Below are positions 8,182 to 17,708 of a stretch of 64,000 nucleotides of DNA, in pieces. The notes under the pieces are model-generated. The model was not told where the DNA came from and did not search any database. It saw nothing but the letters and a program-made list of their open reading frames with translations. This DNA comes from Bacillus pumilus (GTDB taxonomy: Bacteria > Bacillota > Bacilli > Bacillales > Bacillaceae): assembly GCF_024498355.1 (NCBI RefSeq), contig NZ_CP101833.1, positions 2,771,001 through 2,835,000 of the forward strand, in the 5' to 3' direction. Both the position numbers and the translations under genes were made by a program. How positions within the stretch are numbered: position 1 is the first letter of the stretch; every line of letters begins with the position of its first letter.

Positions 8182-10587
8182 TTGCAGCTTATTCACTTCG
8201 CCATCCTATCACCTTTTTTGCTTGCGTTTGTTGTGCCCTTTCTTTTTAAATACGTAAGGCGAATACATACGGGGTGGTTTGTTCTTATCCTGCCTATTCT
8301 TTTATTTATCTATTTTGTCCAAATGATCACAATCACATCAAATGGGCGAACGTTGTTCTCACAGGCCGAATGGATTCCTTCTCTTGGAATGAATTTCACT
8401 GTATATGTAGACGGTCTTAGTTTGTTATTTGCGCTATTGATTACAGGTATTGGCGCACTTGTCGTCTTGTACAGTATTTTCTACTTATCAAAGGAAAAAG
8501 AGCAGCTTGGCTCTTTCTATACGTATTTGTTAATGTTTATGACCGCTATGCTTGGGGTCGTTCTATCTGACAACATGGTGGTTCTTTATTTATTTTGGGA
8601 GCTAACGAGTATCTCTTCCTTCCTTTTGATTGGGTATTGGTATAAGCGGGAACGCTCTCGTTACGGAGCAACCAAATCACTGATTATTACTGTTTTTGGC
8701 GGATTAGCTATGCTTGGCGGCTTTATCCTTATCTACCTGATCACTGATTCATTCAGTATTCGTGAAGCAGTCAATCAGCTTCAGCTCATTATGGCATCGC
8801 CTTATTTTATCCCTGCCATGATCCTGATCTTACTAGGTGCCTTTACGAAATCAGCGCAGTTCCCATTTTATATTTGGCTGCCTGATGCAATGGAAGCACC
8901 AACCCCTGTGAGCAGTTATCTGCACTCTGCTACTATGGTGAAAGCCGGCATTTATCTTGTTGCCCGCTTCAGTCCAATCTTTGCTATTTCAGAAGTGTGG
9001 TTCTGGACCATTTCTATCGTCGGACTTGTCACATTATTCTGGGGATCATTCCATGCCGTCCGGCAAAACGATTTGAAAGCCATTCTGGCCTTTTCTACCG
9101 TTAGTCAGCTTGGCATGATTATGCTCATGCTTGGAGTAGGTGCAGCTGCGATTCATGAAAACAATCCTGCCCTTTTTGGCGCAGCCGTTCTTGCTGCTAT
9201 TTTTCATCTCATTAACCATGCTACTTTTAAAGGCAGTCTCTTTATGGCAGCTGGTATTATCGATCACGAAACGGGTACTCGTGACATTCGGAAGTTAGGC
9301 GGATTAATGACCATCATGCCTATTACTTTTACGATTACGTTAATCGGTACATTCTCAATGGCTGGACTTCCGCCATTTAATGGTTTCTTAAGTAAAGAGC
9401 TATTTTTCACAAGCATGATACGGATCTCTGACATCAGCTTTACCGATGTTTCCACATGGGGTGCGATCTTCCCAGCCATCGCTTGGCTCGCAAGTGTGTT
9501 TACGTTCATTTACAGTATGATGCTCCTCTTTAAAACATTTAGAGGTCGTCTTCATTTAGATCAATTGGAGAAAAAGCCGCATGAGGCACCGATTGGTATG
9601 CTCATCCCGCCAATTATTCTTGCTGCACTTGTGGTCACCTTTTTCTTTTTCCCAAATATTCTAGCTTATTCTGTCATTGAACCTGCTATTGCTTCGATTA
9701 TTCCTGAAGCGATTGAACCAGGAAAACGTTTTGTCGTGAAAATTGGAGCGTGGCATGGATTCCAGCCAGAGCTTTATATGACAATAGGTGTTATTGCTCT
9801 AGGGATTATCGGATATTTGACGTTGTCAAAATGGCGTCCAATGTACAACATATTTAAAGAAAAATGGTCATTTAACTCTTTATATGATCGTTCGCTGACA
9901 GGCTTAGAAAAAGGCTCATATCGCCTGACAAACAGCTACATGACAGGTTTCCTTCGTGACTACCTTGTCTATGTGTTTGGTTTCATGATAATCGTGCTTG
10001 GTAGCGTGATGTTCTATCAGCAAGCCTTCTCATTTCAAACGGAGCAAGCAGCCCCGATCGGTACGTACGAGGCCATCCTTTCACTTGTGATGGTGGCGGC
10101 AACCCTCACGACTGTGTTTGCCCGGTCTCGCTTAACGGCCATTATTGGGCTAGGTGTCATGGGATACACGCTGTCATTATTCTTCGTGATTTTCAGAGCA
10201 CCTGACCTTGCGCTCACACAGCTGATTATTGAAACGATTTCTGTCGCGCTGTTTTTACTTTGCTTCTATCATCTGCCACAGCTGAGCTTGAAGCAAAAAA
10301 CGAGAAGGTTCAAATTGACCAATTTGATCATTTCTTTAGGCGTTGGAGTTGTTGTCACCTGTCTTGCTTTCGCTTCAACAAGTCAGCAGTCACTTGACAC
10401 CATTTCATCCTACTTTATTGAAAATAGCTACAAGCTTGCTGGCGGCGACAACATTGTCAATGTCATTCTTGTAGATTTCAGGGGCTTTGATACACTCTTT
10501 GAAATTACCGTGCTCGCCATTGCGGCACTCGGTATCTATGGGTTATTAAAAGCTCAAGGAAAACGGAAGAGAGGCGTGCGGCGATGA
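8182..10587 (+). CDS. mrpA: Mrp Na+/H+ antiporter subunit A
   Basis: An 801-residue polytopic membrane protein, the same length as B. subtilis MrpA. The first 500 residues are homologous to complex I subunit NuoL: VLYLFWELTSISSFLLIGYW with the key Glu, QFPFYIWLPDAMEAPTPVSSYLHSATMVKAG, and NHATFKGSLFMAAG. The last 200 residues carry the MrpA-specific region with LGVMGYTLSLFFVIFRAPDLALTQLIIET. It starts at TTG behind a perfect AAGGAGG. MrpA with B, C and D forms the ion-translocating core that exports Na+ for H+, giving salt and alkali resistance. It overlaps mrpB by 4 bp. Confidence 0.95.
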   Translation: MQLIHFAILSPFLLAFVVPFLFKYVRRIHTGWFVLILPILLFIYFVQMITITSNGRTLFSQAEWIPSLGMNFTVYVDGLSLLFALLITGIGALVVLYSIFYLSKEKEQLGSFYTYLLMFMTAMLGVVLSDNMVVLYLFWELTSISSFLLIGYWYKRERSRYGATKSLIITVFGGLAMLGGFILIYLITDSFSIREAVNQLQLIMASPYFIPAMILILLGAFTKSAQFPFYIWLPDAMEAPTPVSSYLHSATMVKAGIYLVARFSPIFAISEVWFWTISIVGLVTLFWGSFHAVRQNDLKAILAFSTVSQLGMIMLMLGVGAAAIHENNPALFGAAVLAAIFHLINHATFKGSLFMAAGIIDHETGTRDIRKLGGLMTIMPITFTITLIGTFSMAGLPPFNGFLSKELFFTSMIRISDISFTDVSTWGAIFPAIAWLASVFTFIYSMMLLFKTFRGRLHLDQLEKKPHEAPIGMLIPPIILAALVVTFFFFPNILAYSVIEPAIASIIPEAIEPGKRFVVKIGAWHGFQPELYMTIGVIALGIIGYLTLSKWRPMYNIFKEKWSFNSLYDRSLTGLEKGSYRLTNSYMTGFLRDYLVYVFGFMIIVLGSVMFYQQAFSFQTEQAAPIGTYEAILSLVMVAATLTTVFARSRLTAIIGLGVMGYTLSLFFVIFRAPDLALTQLIIETISVALFLLCFYHLPQLSLKQKTRRFKLTNLIISLGVGVVVTCLAFASTSQQSLDTISSYFIENSYKLAGGDNIVNVILVDFRGFDTLFEITVLAIAALGIYGLLKAQGKRKRGVRR

Positions 10588-11015
10588 GAAAGATTGATAC
10601 GAATGATATGCTCTTACAAGTCACAACAAAAATCACAGCATTCATCATCTTGCTTTTCTCACTTCACCTATTTCTTGCGGGGCATAACAATCCTGGCGGG
10701 GGGTTCATTGGCGGCCTGATGAGTGCTGGGGCTGTCGTCCTTCTGCTCTTAGCCTATGACCTGAAAACAGTGAGACGCATTCTGCCGTTTAACTTTATTT
10801 ATGTTGCAGCGACTGGGCTGCTCGTTGCGATCCTGACAGGAATGGGATCATTTCTATTCGGTGCACCTTTTCTATCCCATACTTTTGGTTATTTCCAATT
10901 ACCGTTTCTTGGGAAAACAGAACTGGCAACGGCCGTACTGTTTGATATCGGTGTGTATTTAGTTGTTGTTGGTGTCACCATGACCATTATTCAAACGATT
11001 GGAGAGAAGGAATAA
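10584..11015 (+). CDS. mrpB: Mrp Na+/H+ antiporter subunit B
   Basis: A 143-residue protein with four hydrophobic segments and the MnhB motif HLFLAGHNNPGGGFIGGL near residues 24-42. It starts with ATG overlapping the end of mrpA (ATGA) and ends one base into mrpC. It is part of the membrane antiporter complex with MrpA and MrpC-G. Confidence 0.94.
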   Translation: MRKIDTNDMLLQVTTKITAFIILLFSLHLFLAGHNNPGGGFIGGLMSAGAVVLLLLAYDLKTVRRILPFNFIYVAATGLLVAILTGMGSFLFGAPFLSHTFGYFQLPFLGKTELATAVLFDIGVYLVVVGVTMTIIQTIGEKE

Positions 11016-11356
11016 TGGAATTTTTAATGTCTATTATCGTCGGAATTATTTTTATGGCGGCGACCTATTTATTGCTTTCAAAAAGCCTTCTGCGGGTCAT
11101 CGTCGGTACTGCCGTTTTGAGTCACGGCGTCCATTTGCTTCTATTAACAATGGGCGGCTTGAAAAAAGGAGCACCTCCTATTTTAAAAGAGGGGCTCACA
11201 TCCTATGTAGATCCATTGCCACAAGCATTAATTTTAACAGCCATTGTCATTGCTTTTGGTGTGACATCCTTTTTGCTCGTCATGGCCTTCCGTGCCTTTC
11301 AAGAGCTTCGAACAGATGACATGGATCAAATGAGAAGAAATGATCAGCATGAATAA
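11015..11356 (+). CDS. mrpC: Mrp Na+/H+ antiporter subunit C
   Basis: A 113-residue NuoK-like protein with three membrane segments and a conserved loop GLKKGAPPILKEG around residue 50. The start codon shares its A with the mrpB stop. Homology to NuoK links it to the proton path of the complex. Confidence 0.94.
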   Translation: MEFLMSIIVGIIFMAATYLLLSKSLLRVIVGTAVLSHGVHLLLLTMGGLKKGAPPILKEGLTSYVDPLPQALILTAIVIAFGVTSFLLVMAFRAFQELRTDDMDQMRRNDQHE

Positions 11357-12827
11357 TCTCGTGATCCTGCCTATTTTAATTCCATTACTAGCCGCGACAC
11401 TATTGATTTTTATGAATAAGAACATCATGCTGTCGAGAGGCTTTAGTGTCTTCGCCTCTCTTTCAGCCATTATCTGTAATCTCTATTTGGTCCAAACGAT
11501 TTTCACAAGCGGCATCCAAACACTTTATTTGGGCGGCTGGAAAGCCCCATTTGGGATTGCCCTTGTTGCCGACCAGTTTGCTGCACTCCTTGTGCTGACC
11601 GCTTCCATTGTTGGACTTGTCACAGTTCTCTTCTCCTTTCGAACAATTGGTAAAGAAAGAGAGCGGCTGTTCTATTACTCTGGCGTGCAGTTCTTGTTAG
11701 CTGGCGTCAGCGGTGCCTTTTTAACGGGAGATATTTTCAACCTGTTTGTATTCTTTGAATTACTGCTAATGGCATCTTACATGCTCATTGTGTTAGGCGG
11801 ATCAAAGCCTCAGCTTCGTGAATCATTGAAATATATTGTATTTAATATCATCTCGTCGGCATTATTTATTGTCGGTGTGGCTTGCTTATATGCAGTCACT
11901 GGTACACTGAATATGGCTGATTTAAGTGTGAAAATAGCTGAATCGGGGCAAACAGGGTTAATTACCGTCATTTCCATTCTGTTCCTAATTGTATTTGGCT
12001 TAAAAGCTGGAGTCTTCCCGCTTTATTTCTGGCTGCCAGGATCGTATCATGCACCGCCGGCAGCGATTTCGGCTTTGTTTGGCGCACTGCTGACAAAGGT
12101 CGGCTTATATGCGATTGCCAGAGTCTTTACGTTAATGTTTATACATGATACAGGGTTTACACATACACTCATGGCTTGGCTTGCCGCACTAACGGTCATA
12201 TTCGGTGTCATTGGGTCTATCGCCTATTCTGATGTGCAAAAGATCGTGATTTATAACATTGTCACAGCTGTTGGGGTCATTTTGTTTGGAATTGCAGCCA
12301 ATACACCTGCATCACTCCAAGGCGCCATTTATTATCTCATTCACGATATGGTGATCAAAGGCGCATTATTTATGCTGGCAGGTGCACTGTTTGTGTATGC
12401 TGGTACCAATAATCTGAAAAAAATGGGCGGGCTGATTCAATCCCAGCCTCTCCTCGGCTGGATGTTCTTCATATCGGCTTTATCCCTTGCAGGTATTCCG
12501 CCGCTTAGTGGATTTGTTGGCAAGCTAAAAATTGTTGAAGGTGGATTTTCTGCTGGACACATGACATTTTCTATCCTTGTCTTACTGTCCAGTCTTCTTG
12601 TCCTTTATTCGATTATGAGGATTTTCATGCTCGCATTTTGGGGAGAAGAACAGGATCTGCCAAGAAAAAAACCATCGATTAAAGGAATGGTGTACCCTGG
12701 CGTACTGCTTGTCCTCTTATCGCTTGCGATTGGATTAGGGACAGAATTCATTGCCCCTTATATCAATCAAGCTGCGGAAATGCTTTCAACACCAGAAAAA
12801 TATATTCAAGCTGTGCTGAAGGAGTAG
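11349..12827 (+). CDS. mrpD: Mrp Na+/H+ antiporter subunit D
   Basis: A 492-residue NuoM/NuoN-like protein, about 14 membrane segments. Family landmarks are GDIFNLFVFFELLLMASYML (key Glu), VFPLYFWLPGSYHAPPAAISALFGALLTKVG and YYLIHDMVIKGALFMLAG. Start is placed at ATG 11349 (MNNLVILPILIP), which gives the usual family length; an in-frame ATG at 11340 would add three residues. It overlaps mrpC by 8 bp. With MrpA it forms one of the two antiporter-like channels. Confidence 0.94.
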   Translation: MNNLVILPILIPLLAATLLIFMNKNIMLSRGFSVFASLSAIICNLYLVQTIFTSGIQTLYLGGWKAPFGIALVADQFAALLVLTASIVGLVTVLFSFRTIGKERERLFYYSGVQFLLAGVSGAFLTGDIFNLFVFFELLLMASYMLIVLGGSKPQLRESLKYIVFNIISSALFIVGVACLYAVTGTLNMADLSVKIAESGQTGLITVISILFLIVFGLKAGVFPLYFWLPGSYHAPPAAISALFGALLTKVGLYAIARVFTLMFIHDTGFTHTLMAWLAALTVIFGVIGSIAYSDVQKIVIYNIVTAVGVILFGIAANTPASLQGAIYYLIHDMVIKGALFMLAGALFVYAGTNNLKKMGGLIQSQPLLGWMFFISALSLAGIPPLSGFVGKLKIVEGGFSAGHMTFSILVLLSSLLVLYSIMRIFMLAFWGEEQDLPRKKPSIKGMVYPGVLLVLLSLAIGLGTEFIAPYINQAAEMLSTPEKYIQAVLKE

Positions 12828-12833
12828 ATAAAC

Positions 12834-13313
12834 ATGGCCTTTCAAATATTATTAAACGCTCTCCTCGCCTTTACCTGGATGTTTATGAATGATACATACA
12901 CAGCCTCAGGCTTTGTATCAGGCTTTGTACTAGGGATGGTCACCATTTTTATACTGCGGCGATTCTTCCCGCAGCGTTTTTATGGCTATGCCCTTTATGC
13001 GATTTTCAAGCTCTTCATCATATTTATCAGGGAGCTGCTTCTTGCCAATTTGAGTGTACTAAAGACAGTGTTATCTCCAAAGCTTAAGATCAAGCCTGGT
13101 ATCTTCGCCTTTCGTACAGACTTAAAAACGGATTGGGAAATCACCATACTTGCTAATATGATTACATTGACGCCAGGTACACTGGTCATTGATATTTCGG
13201 ATGATCGTTCGATTCTATACATTCATGCGATGGATATTGAAGATGCTGAAAAAGCCATTCATGACATCCGTGTATCATTTGAAAAAGCCATTCAGGAGGT
13301 GAGCAGTAAATAA
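12834..13313 (+). CDS. mrpE: Mrp Na+/H+ antiporter subunit E
   Basis: A 159-residue protein with two or three N-terminal membrane segments followed by a cytoplasmic part with the family stretch MITLTPGTLVIDISDDRSILYIHAMDI. It starts 6 bp after mrpD and its stop overlaps the mrpF start by one base. MrpE is needed for full activity of the complex and has no complex I counterpart. Confidence 0.93.
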   Translation: MAFQILLNALLAFTWMFMNDTYTASGFVSGFVLGMVTIFILRRFFPQRFYGYALYAIFKLFIIFIRELLLANLSVLKTVLSPKLKIKPGIFAFRTDLKTDWEITILANMITLTPGTLVIDISDDRSILYIHAMDIEDAEKAIHDIRVSFEKAIQEVSSK

Positions 13314-13594
13314 TGGAACTCATATTACAAATTTCACTTGGCATTCTCGCGCTATCTACCCTGCTTTTTGTCATCAGGGTCATCAAAGGGCCTTCAATTC
13401 CTGACCGTGTGAGTGCACTTGATGCGGTGGGAATCAATTTAATTGGAATGACAGCCATTGTTTCAATATTACTGAAGACGACCACGTTCTTTGAAATTAT
13501 TTTACTGCTCGGTATCCTTGCTTTTATTGGCACTGTCGCTTTTTCTAAATTCCTTGAGAAAGGGGAAGTGATTGAAAATGATCGTCATCGCTAA
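13313..13594 (+). CDS. mrpF: Mrp Na+/H+ antiporter subunit F
   Basis: A 93-residue protein with three membrane segments and the MnhF motif [19 protein letters not shown] near residues 22-40. Ends 17 bp inside mrpG. B. subtilis MrpF has also been linked to bile-salt efflux. Confidence 0.93.
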   Translation: MELILQISLGILALSTLLFVIRVIKGPSIPDRVSALDAVGINLIGMTAIVSILLKTTTFFEIILLLGILAFIGTVAFSKFLEKGEVIENDRHR

Positions 13595-13952
13595 AGCCAT
13601 TGTGATCTTTTTTATCCTGCTTGGCGCGATCCTGTGTCTCATCTCAGCTATTGGTTTACTTCGCTTACCAGATGTTTACACACGTATGCATGCTGCATCA
13701 AAAGCATCGACACTTGGCGTTGTCCTCATTTTAGTTGGTGTGTTCTTTCACGAGTGGTTTCTTGCAGGCGTTATCTCTGCGAAAATCCTGCTTGGGATTG
13801 TTTTTATCTTCCTGACAGCACCAGTCGGCGCTCATTTGATCGGAAGAGCCGCCTACAATACTGGAGTCAAGATGGACAAACGCAGTGTACAAGATGATTA
13901 TGGCGGTTTTCGTAACTTTGTGATTAAGCGGAAAGAAGATTCTTATTTATAA
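13578..13952 (+). CDS. mrpG: Mrp Na+/H+ antiporter subunit G
   Basis: A 124-residue protein with three membrane segments and the PhaG/MnhG motif [21 protein letters not shown]. Start ATG 13578 gives the B. subtilis length; an in-frame TTG at 13572 lies closer to the AAAGGGG ribosome site and cannot be excluded. Last gene of the mrp operon, followed by a strong terminator. Confidence 0.93.
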   Translation: MIVIAKAIVIFFILLGAILCLISAIGLLRLPDVYTRMHAASKASTLGVVLILVGVFFHEWFLAGVISAKILLGIVFIFLTAPVGAHLIGRAAYNTGVKMDKRSVQDDYGGFRNFVIKRKEDSYL

Positions 13953-13989
13953 TAGACGCTGTGATTCCTTTTATGGATGACCGAAAAAA

Positions 13990-14024
13990 TGAAGGACCTA
14001 ACATGTTAGGCCCTTCATTTTTTT
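13990..14024 (+). terminator. Terminator of the mrp operon
   Basis: Stem GAAGG-CCTAAC / GTTAGG-CCTTC followed by a run of seven T residues, 38 bp after mrpG. Confidence 0.9.
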
Positions 14025-14177
14025 CTAACGAGACAGCAATATCATTCATATCTCCTTAAAATGTCTAGTGTAACAGCAGTCCAAGATAGTCGTCGTTTTG
14101 CATTGATTGACATTCAAGTGATAAAAAAAGTAGGTTGCATCCAGTTCCACGTTCAAATATCAATCTTATTGAGATTT

Positions 14178-14209
14178 AAAAAAAGCTTCCGCTGCACCGG
14201 GAGCTTTTT
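14178..14209 (-). terminator. Terminator of menI and the comA transcript
   Basis: AAAAAGCT / AGCTTTTT stem with an internal CCGG-CCG pair; on the minus strand it ends in a T-run. The menI stop codon lies at its edge. Confidence 0.75.
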
Positions 14210-14597
14210 ATATGCGATCAATGACAGCAAGTGTGCATCTTGACGTACAGATGTGCCGATCTCGATCATCTTTTATATCGATTTGAAATACCATTGTACG
14301 ACGCCCTACATGTACAGGAACAGCAGTCGCTGTCACCACTCCATCACGTACAGATTTTAAATGATTGGCATTGATTTCAATACCTGAGCAAACCTGCTGA
14401 GTTAAGTCTAAATGAGCAGCAGCCCCCAAGCTCGCCACCGTTTCTGCTAGAGCAGCAGATGCCCCTCCGTGCAGTAAGCCAAATGGCTGTTTTGTTCGGT
14501 GATCAACCGGCATTGTCGCAATGCATCGTGACACATTGCACTCGACAATCTCAATCCCCAGTGCCTCAAGCAGTGTATTTGATCCACTCACATCCAT
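14208..14597 (-). CDS. menI: Hot-dog thioesterase, DHNA-CoA type (MenI/YuxO)
   Basis: A 129-residue single-domain 4-hydroxybenzoyl-CoA thioesterase-like protein. The catalytic signature QPFGLLHGGASAALAETVASLG lies near residues 38-60, and HVGRRTMVFQIDIKDD follows. In B. subtilis this gene next to comA is assigned to hydrolysis of 1,4-dihydroxy-2-naphthoyl-CoA in menaquinone synthesis. ATG 14597 follows GGGAGAGGG; the preceding TTG is less likely. It starts 24 bp after comA and is probably co-transcribed with it. Confidence 0.85.
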   Translation of the reverse strand: MDVSGSNTLLEALGIEIVECNVSRCIATMPVDHRTKQPFGLLHGGASAALAETVASLGAAAHLDLTQQVCSGIEINANHLKSVRDGVVTATAVPVHVGRRTMVFQIDIKDDRDRHICTSRCTLAVIDRI

Positions 14598-14620
14598 CAA
14601 GGCCCTCTCCCTTCATTCGT

Positions 14621-15262
14621 TTACAGTACACTTTCAGATTTTGCAATTAACACCGCTTCTGTTCGAGATCCAACATTCAGCTTATTAAAGATGGAGGTCA
14701 AGCTGTATTCAATCGAGCGTTTGCTCAAATGAAGCACATCGGCAATCTCTTGGTTCGTGTACCCTTTTTCCACTTCTCTGAGGATTAGACACTCTCGCTC
14801 TGTTAACAGCTCGTGATCGGTCTGCTGCGCTTGTTCTGGCTTTTCTTGCTGCTGTGAAATTAATTTCTTTAAATAGGATAGCTGAATGACAACTTCTCCT
14901 TGCAATGTGCGGTGTATGTATTCAATAATTTTGTCTTTTGTCTCTGTTTTACTAATTGCACCATGCAATCCAGCCCGAATGGCCTCTTCAAAATAATCAT
15001 CTACTTCATACCCAGTATAAATGATAATTTTCACTTGTTGGTTTGTTTCTAGAATTTGTTTCGCAATGTCCATTCCATTGATATCCCCGAGATTTAAATC
15101 CATCAAAATCACATCATAGATGGAAAAGTCATGCGTCTTTAAAAAGGCGGCTTCTGCATCAGGACTTAAACAATCGACTGATAGCTGCTGATCTGATTCT
15201 AATATGCTTTTTGTCCCTTCCATGACAGCCGGATGATCATCAATGACCAATATCTTCTTCAT
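14621..15262 (-). CDS. comA: Competence response regulator ComA
   Basis: A 213-residue NarL/LuxR-type regulator (B. subtilis 214). The receiver domain has D8-D9 and phospho-acceptor D55 in LMDLNLG. The C-terminal LuxR helix-turn-helix spans about residues 150-210 (LTERECLILREVEKGYTNQEIADVLHLS). Phosphorylated by ComP, it activates srfA-type, degQ and rap promoters through TTGCGG-N4-CCGCAA boxes; one such box is seen upstream of degQ in this window. Starts at ATG behind GGAGGAAG. An intrinsic-terminator-like hairpin separates it from comP. Confidence 0.95.
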   Translation of the reverse strand: MKKILVIDDHPAVMEGTKSILESDQQLSVDCLSPDAEAAFLKTHDFSIYDVILMDLNLGDINGMDIAKQILETNQQVKIIIYTGYEVDDYFEEAIRAGLHGAISKTETKDKIIEYIHRTLQGEVVIQLSYLKKLISQQQEKPEQAQQTDHELLTERECLILREVEKGYTNQEIADVLHLSKRSIEYSLTSIFNKLNVGSRTEAVLIAKSESVL

Positions 15263-15302
15263 GTCTTCCTCCCTTTAAATCACTCACTTCCATTTTATAT
15301 AA

Positions 15303-15326
15303 AAGACTTGGCAGATGCCAAGTCTT
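15303..15326 (-). terminator. Hairpin between comP and comA
   Basis: Perfect 10-bp stem AAGACTTGGC / GCCAAGTCTT with a 4-base loop, followed on the minus strand by TTTATATAAAA. It resembles an intrinsic terminator and would reduce read-through from comP into comA. Confidence 0.7.
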
Positions 15327-15342
15327 AATCCTTAATAAATCG

Positions 15343-17655
15343 TTACAATTCCATTTCAATTTTCACTTTGAGCCCTTTTTCGGGGGCTGTGTGAATTTGA
15401 AGCTTTCCATTTAACGCCTTGACACGTTCTCTTATTCCCGATAAGCCCATGCTTTTTGTGTGCTGATCAAGCTGGCTTGCATCAAATCCTACTCCATCGT
15501 CCTCGTAGTGAAGAACAACCTGATCTTTAATACAAATGAGCATCACTAACACTTGATTGGCTTTGGAGTGCTTCAACGCATTGGATAACAGCTCCTGAAC
15601 AATCCGGTAAATATTGAGCTGGGAGTCAATATCAATGTCCAGCTCTTTATCAAAGCGTGTCGTATTCAGCCTAATGTGAAACGGTGCTTCCTCCTGGATT
15701 TGAGAAGTCAGCTTCGATACCGCCTTCACTAAACCTAAATCATAAAGCAGCTGCGGCCGAAGCTCATGACATGTTTCTCTCGTGGTTTGAATGACCTTAG
15801 ACATTTGTTCATTCCATGAAATGAGCGAATGTTCAATAGACGTTGGGCATTGGTCGTTTTGGAAATTCGTTAAAAACATTTCTGACTGCCTTTTCAGCGA
15901 AATCAAATCCTGCAGCACGGAATCATGTAGATCCCTCGCTAAATCGGAGCGCTGCTTTTCTTCCATCGCAAACATGATCTTTTTCAGCCACGCGGGATTG
16001 GCTTCACGCTGTTTCAAATCTTCAAGATGCTCCATCAATTCTTCGATCTTGACGACATTTTCTAAGCTGACACTTGTGTAAAATGCCAATGTTTTCAGCC
16101 AAGAAATTTCATCACGAGTCAGCTTCGGTGTCTGTAAATTTGATAAACAGCAAATCACAAACGAGTGACCGCCCCGCTCGCCAATTTTCATCATAAATCC
16201 TTTATCAAGCTCAATAATTTTCCCTACTTCACCTAAAACATCTTGAAATTGATCCACATACTCTTTCCATAGCTTGCTGTCATCTGTCGACTCATCAATT
16301 TCATCAATTTGTCCATCAGCCTTGACCTCAAGCACAAAGGCTTTATTCACAACAAGCACTTCTAAAATGGTGTATTTCAAATGATACAGCACTTGATTTA
16401 GTGACGAGGCCTCACGAATGAGCTGCGTAAATTTAAATATGCTGTCCTGATAATTATGCTTCTCTGAAAAACGCTTCAGACGAAAGCGGAAATCTAGGAT
16501 TTCTTTGAAATAGAAGACAGCAAGCATGAGTGTATAGGTGATTAGTGCGAGCTTCAGTGTGTACTTCAGATCTTCTGGTTTCTGCAGAATGTAAAATGTG
16601 ACTACAACAAAAATGGTCGGTGTGATTGCTAGAAAGCCATAGTACCTAAGTCTGCTAATCAAAAAGTCCATATTATAAAGTTTGTTCGTCATGAATTGAT
16701 ACACGAGTGAAAAAGGAATGAGTAGGACAAAAGAAGTCAAGAAAAATGGATCTATCACATAAATACGAAACAAAACATAAGGGATTGCAAATAACAATAT
16801 AAATGGAAAGAATGCTATTATATTAATCATGACAAAAAACTTTAAAACAGATCCCTGCTCTGTCTCTTTATATTTCCGCATTCCATTGATAATAACTTTG
16901 AATGAAATGATTATAGAAGCGAAAAAGAATACAAGATTTAAACTTGGCATATATCTGGCTATCACCGAATCAATAGGAACAAAAGCCTCTATCACCAGAT
17001 TCATTACTGGAAGACTATATAAAAAGCGTATCGTTTTTTGAGTCGTTATATGCAGATCAAATTCTTTGAAATATTGATAAATGAAATGAATATAAAAGAT
17101 AAATACACTGGATAAACAAAATACGATCACATAATGGCTAAATCTATCGCCAATTCCTGAAGTACCTGCACTAAGATACCCGATACAAATAGTTAATAAG
17201 AATAAAACTAAAAGAAATGCTGATTTTCGTTGGGCTTCTTTGTTAATTCTAATGATAAAGAAGATACAAAACAAACAAATTGAATAAAGTATAAGAGGAG
17301 TTAAGTAAACAAATAAACTTTCTTGACCAATCAATGTCTTATTTTTCAGTGTGATGATTTGATTGCCTCTTTGAATATCAATTCTTTGCACATTTCTAAG
17401 CTCACCATTGATCATATGATCTTTGTTGAGGGCAGATTCACCATTGATCTTAAGTATAATATCTCCTTCTTCTAATCCTGATGTGTAGGCTAAAGAAAGA
17501 TATTCAACTTCGACAACCTCTGCTTGACCGTTCTTGTTCTCCGCTACACGTGCTCCATTAAAAATATCAAATACATAAATATATGAAACATAGATCACAA
17601 ATAAAAAAGACAGAAAAACCAAAAAAACAGATAGTTTCGTATAAGTTAACTTCAT
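15343..17655 (-). CDS. comP: Membrane sensor kinase ComP for the ComX pheromone
   Basis: A 770-residue kinase (B. subtilis 769). One N-terminal membrane segment (about 8-30) is followed by an extracellular PDZ-like segment, LAYTSGLEEGDIILKINGE, then about seven further membrane segments to about residue 395. The cytoplasmic part has a dimerisation/HisKA_3 motif DLARDLHDSVLQDLISLKRQ with the phospho-acceptor His, and a HATPase domain with LLSNALKHSKA, DDGVGFD and GLSGIRERV. The N-terminal half is AT-rich and is the part that normally varies together with comX and comQ. It detects modified ComX and phosphorylates ComA. Confidence 0.95.
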   Translation of the reverse strand: MKLTYTKLSVFLVFLSFLFVIYVSYIYVFDIFNGARVAENKNGQAEVVEVEYLSLAYTSGLEEGDIILKINGESALNKDHMINGELRNVQRIDIQRGNQIITLKNKTLIGQESLFVYLTPLILYSICLFCIFFIIRINKEAQRKSAFLLVLFLLTICIGYLSAGTSGIGDRFSHYVIVFCLSSVFIFYIHFIYQYFKEFDLHITTQKTIRFLYSLPVMNLVIEAFVPIDSVIARYMPSLNLVFFFASIIISFKVIINGMRKYKETEQGSVLKFFVMINIIAFFPFILLFAIPYVLFRIYVIDPFFLTSFVLLIPFSLVYQFMTNKLYNMDFLISRLRYYGFLAITPTIFVVVTFYILQKPEDLKYTLKLALITYTLMLAVFYFKEILDFRFRLKRFSEKHNYQDSIFKFTQLIREASSLNQVLYHLKYTILEVLVVNKAFVLEVKADGQIDEIDESTDDSKLWKEYVDQFQDVLGEVGKIIELDKGFMMKIGERGGHSFVICCLSNLQTPKLTRDEISWLKTLAFYTSVSLENVVKIEELMEHLEDLKQREANPAWLKKIMFAMEEKQRSDLARDLHDSVLQDLISLKRQSEMFLTNFQNDQCPTSIEHSLISWNEQMSKVIQTTRETCHELRPQLLYDLGLVKAVSKLTSQIQEEAPFHIRLNTTRFDKELDIDIDSQLNIYRIVQELLSNALKHSKANQVLVMLICIKDQVVLHYEDDGVGFDASQLDQHTKSMGLSGIRERVKALNGKLQIHTAPEKGLKVKIEMEL

Positions 17656-17708
17656 GTATAAAACATCCTTAACTGGAGAACTTTTAAATCACTTTAGAAT
17701 GAATAGTA

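Noticed and set aside
14061..14207. Small plus-strand gene between mrpG and menI
   Set aside because: The open frame lacks a ribosome site and runs through the menI terminator; translation shows no recognisable pattern.
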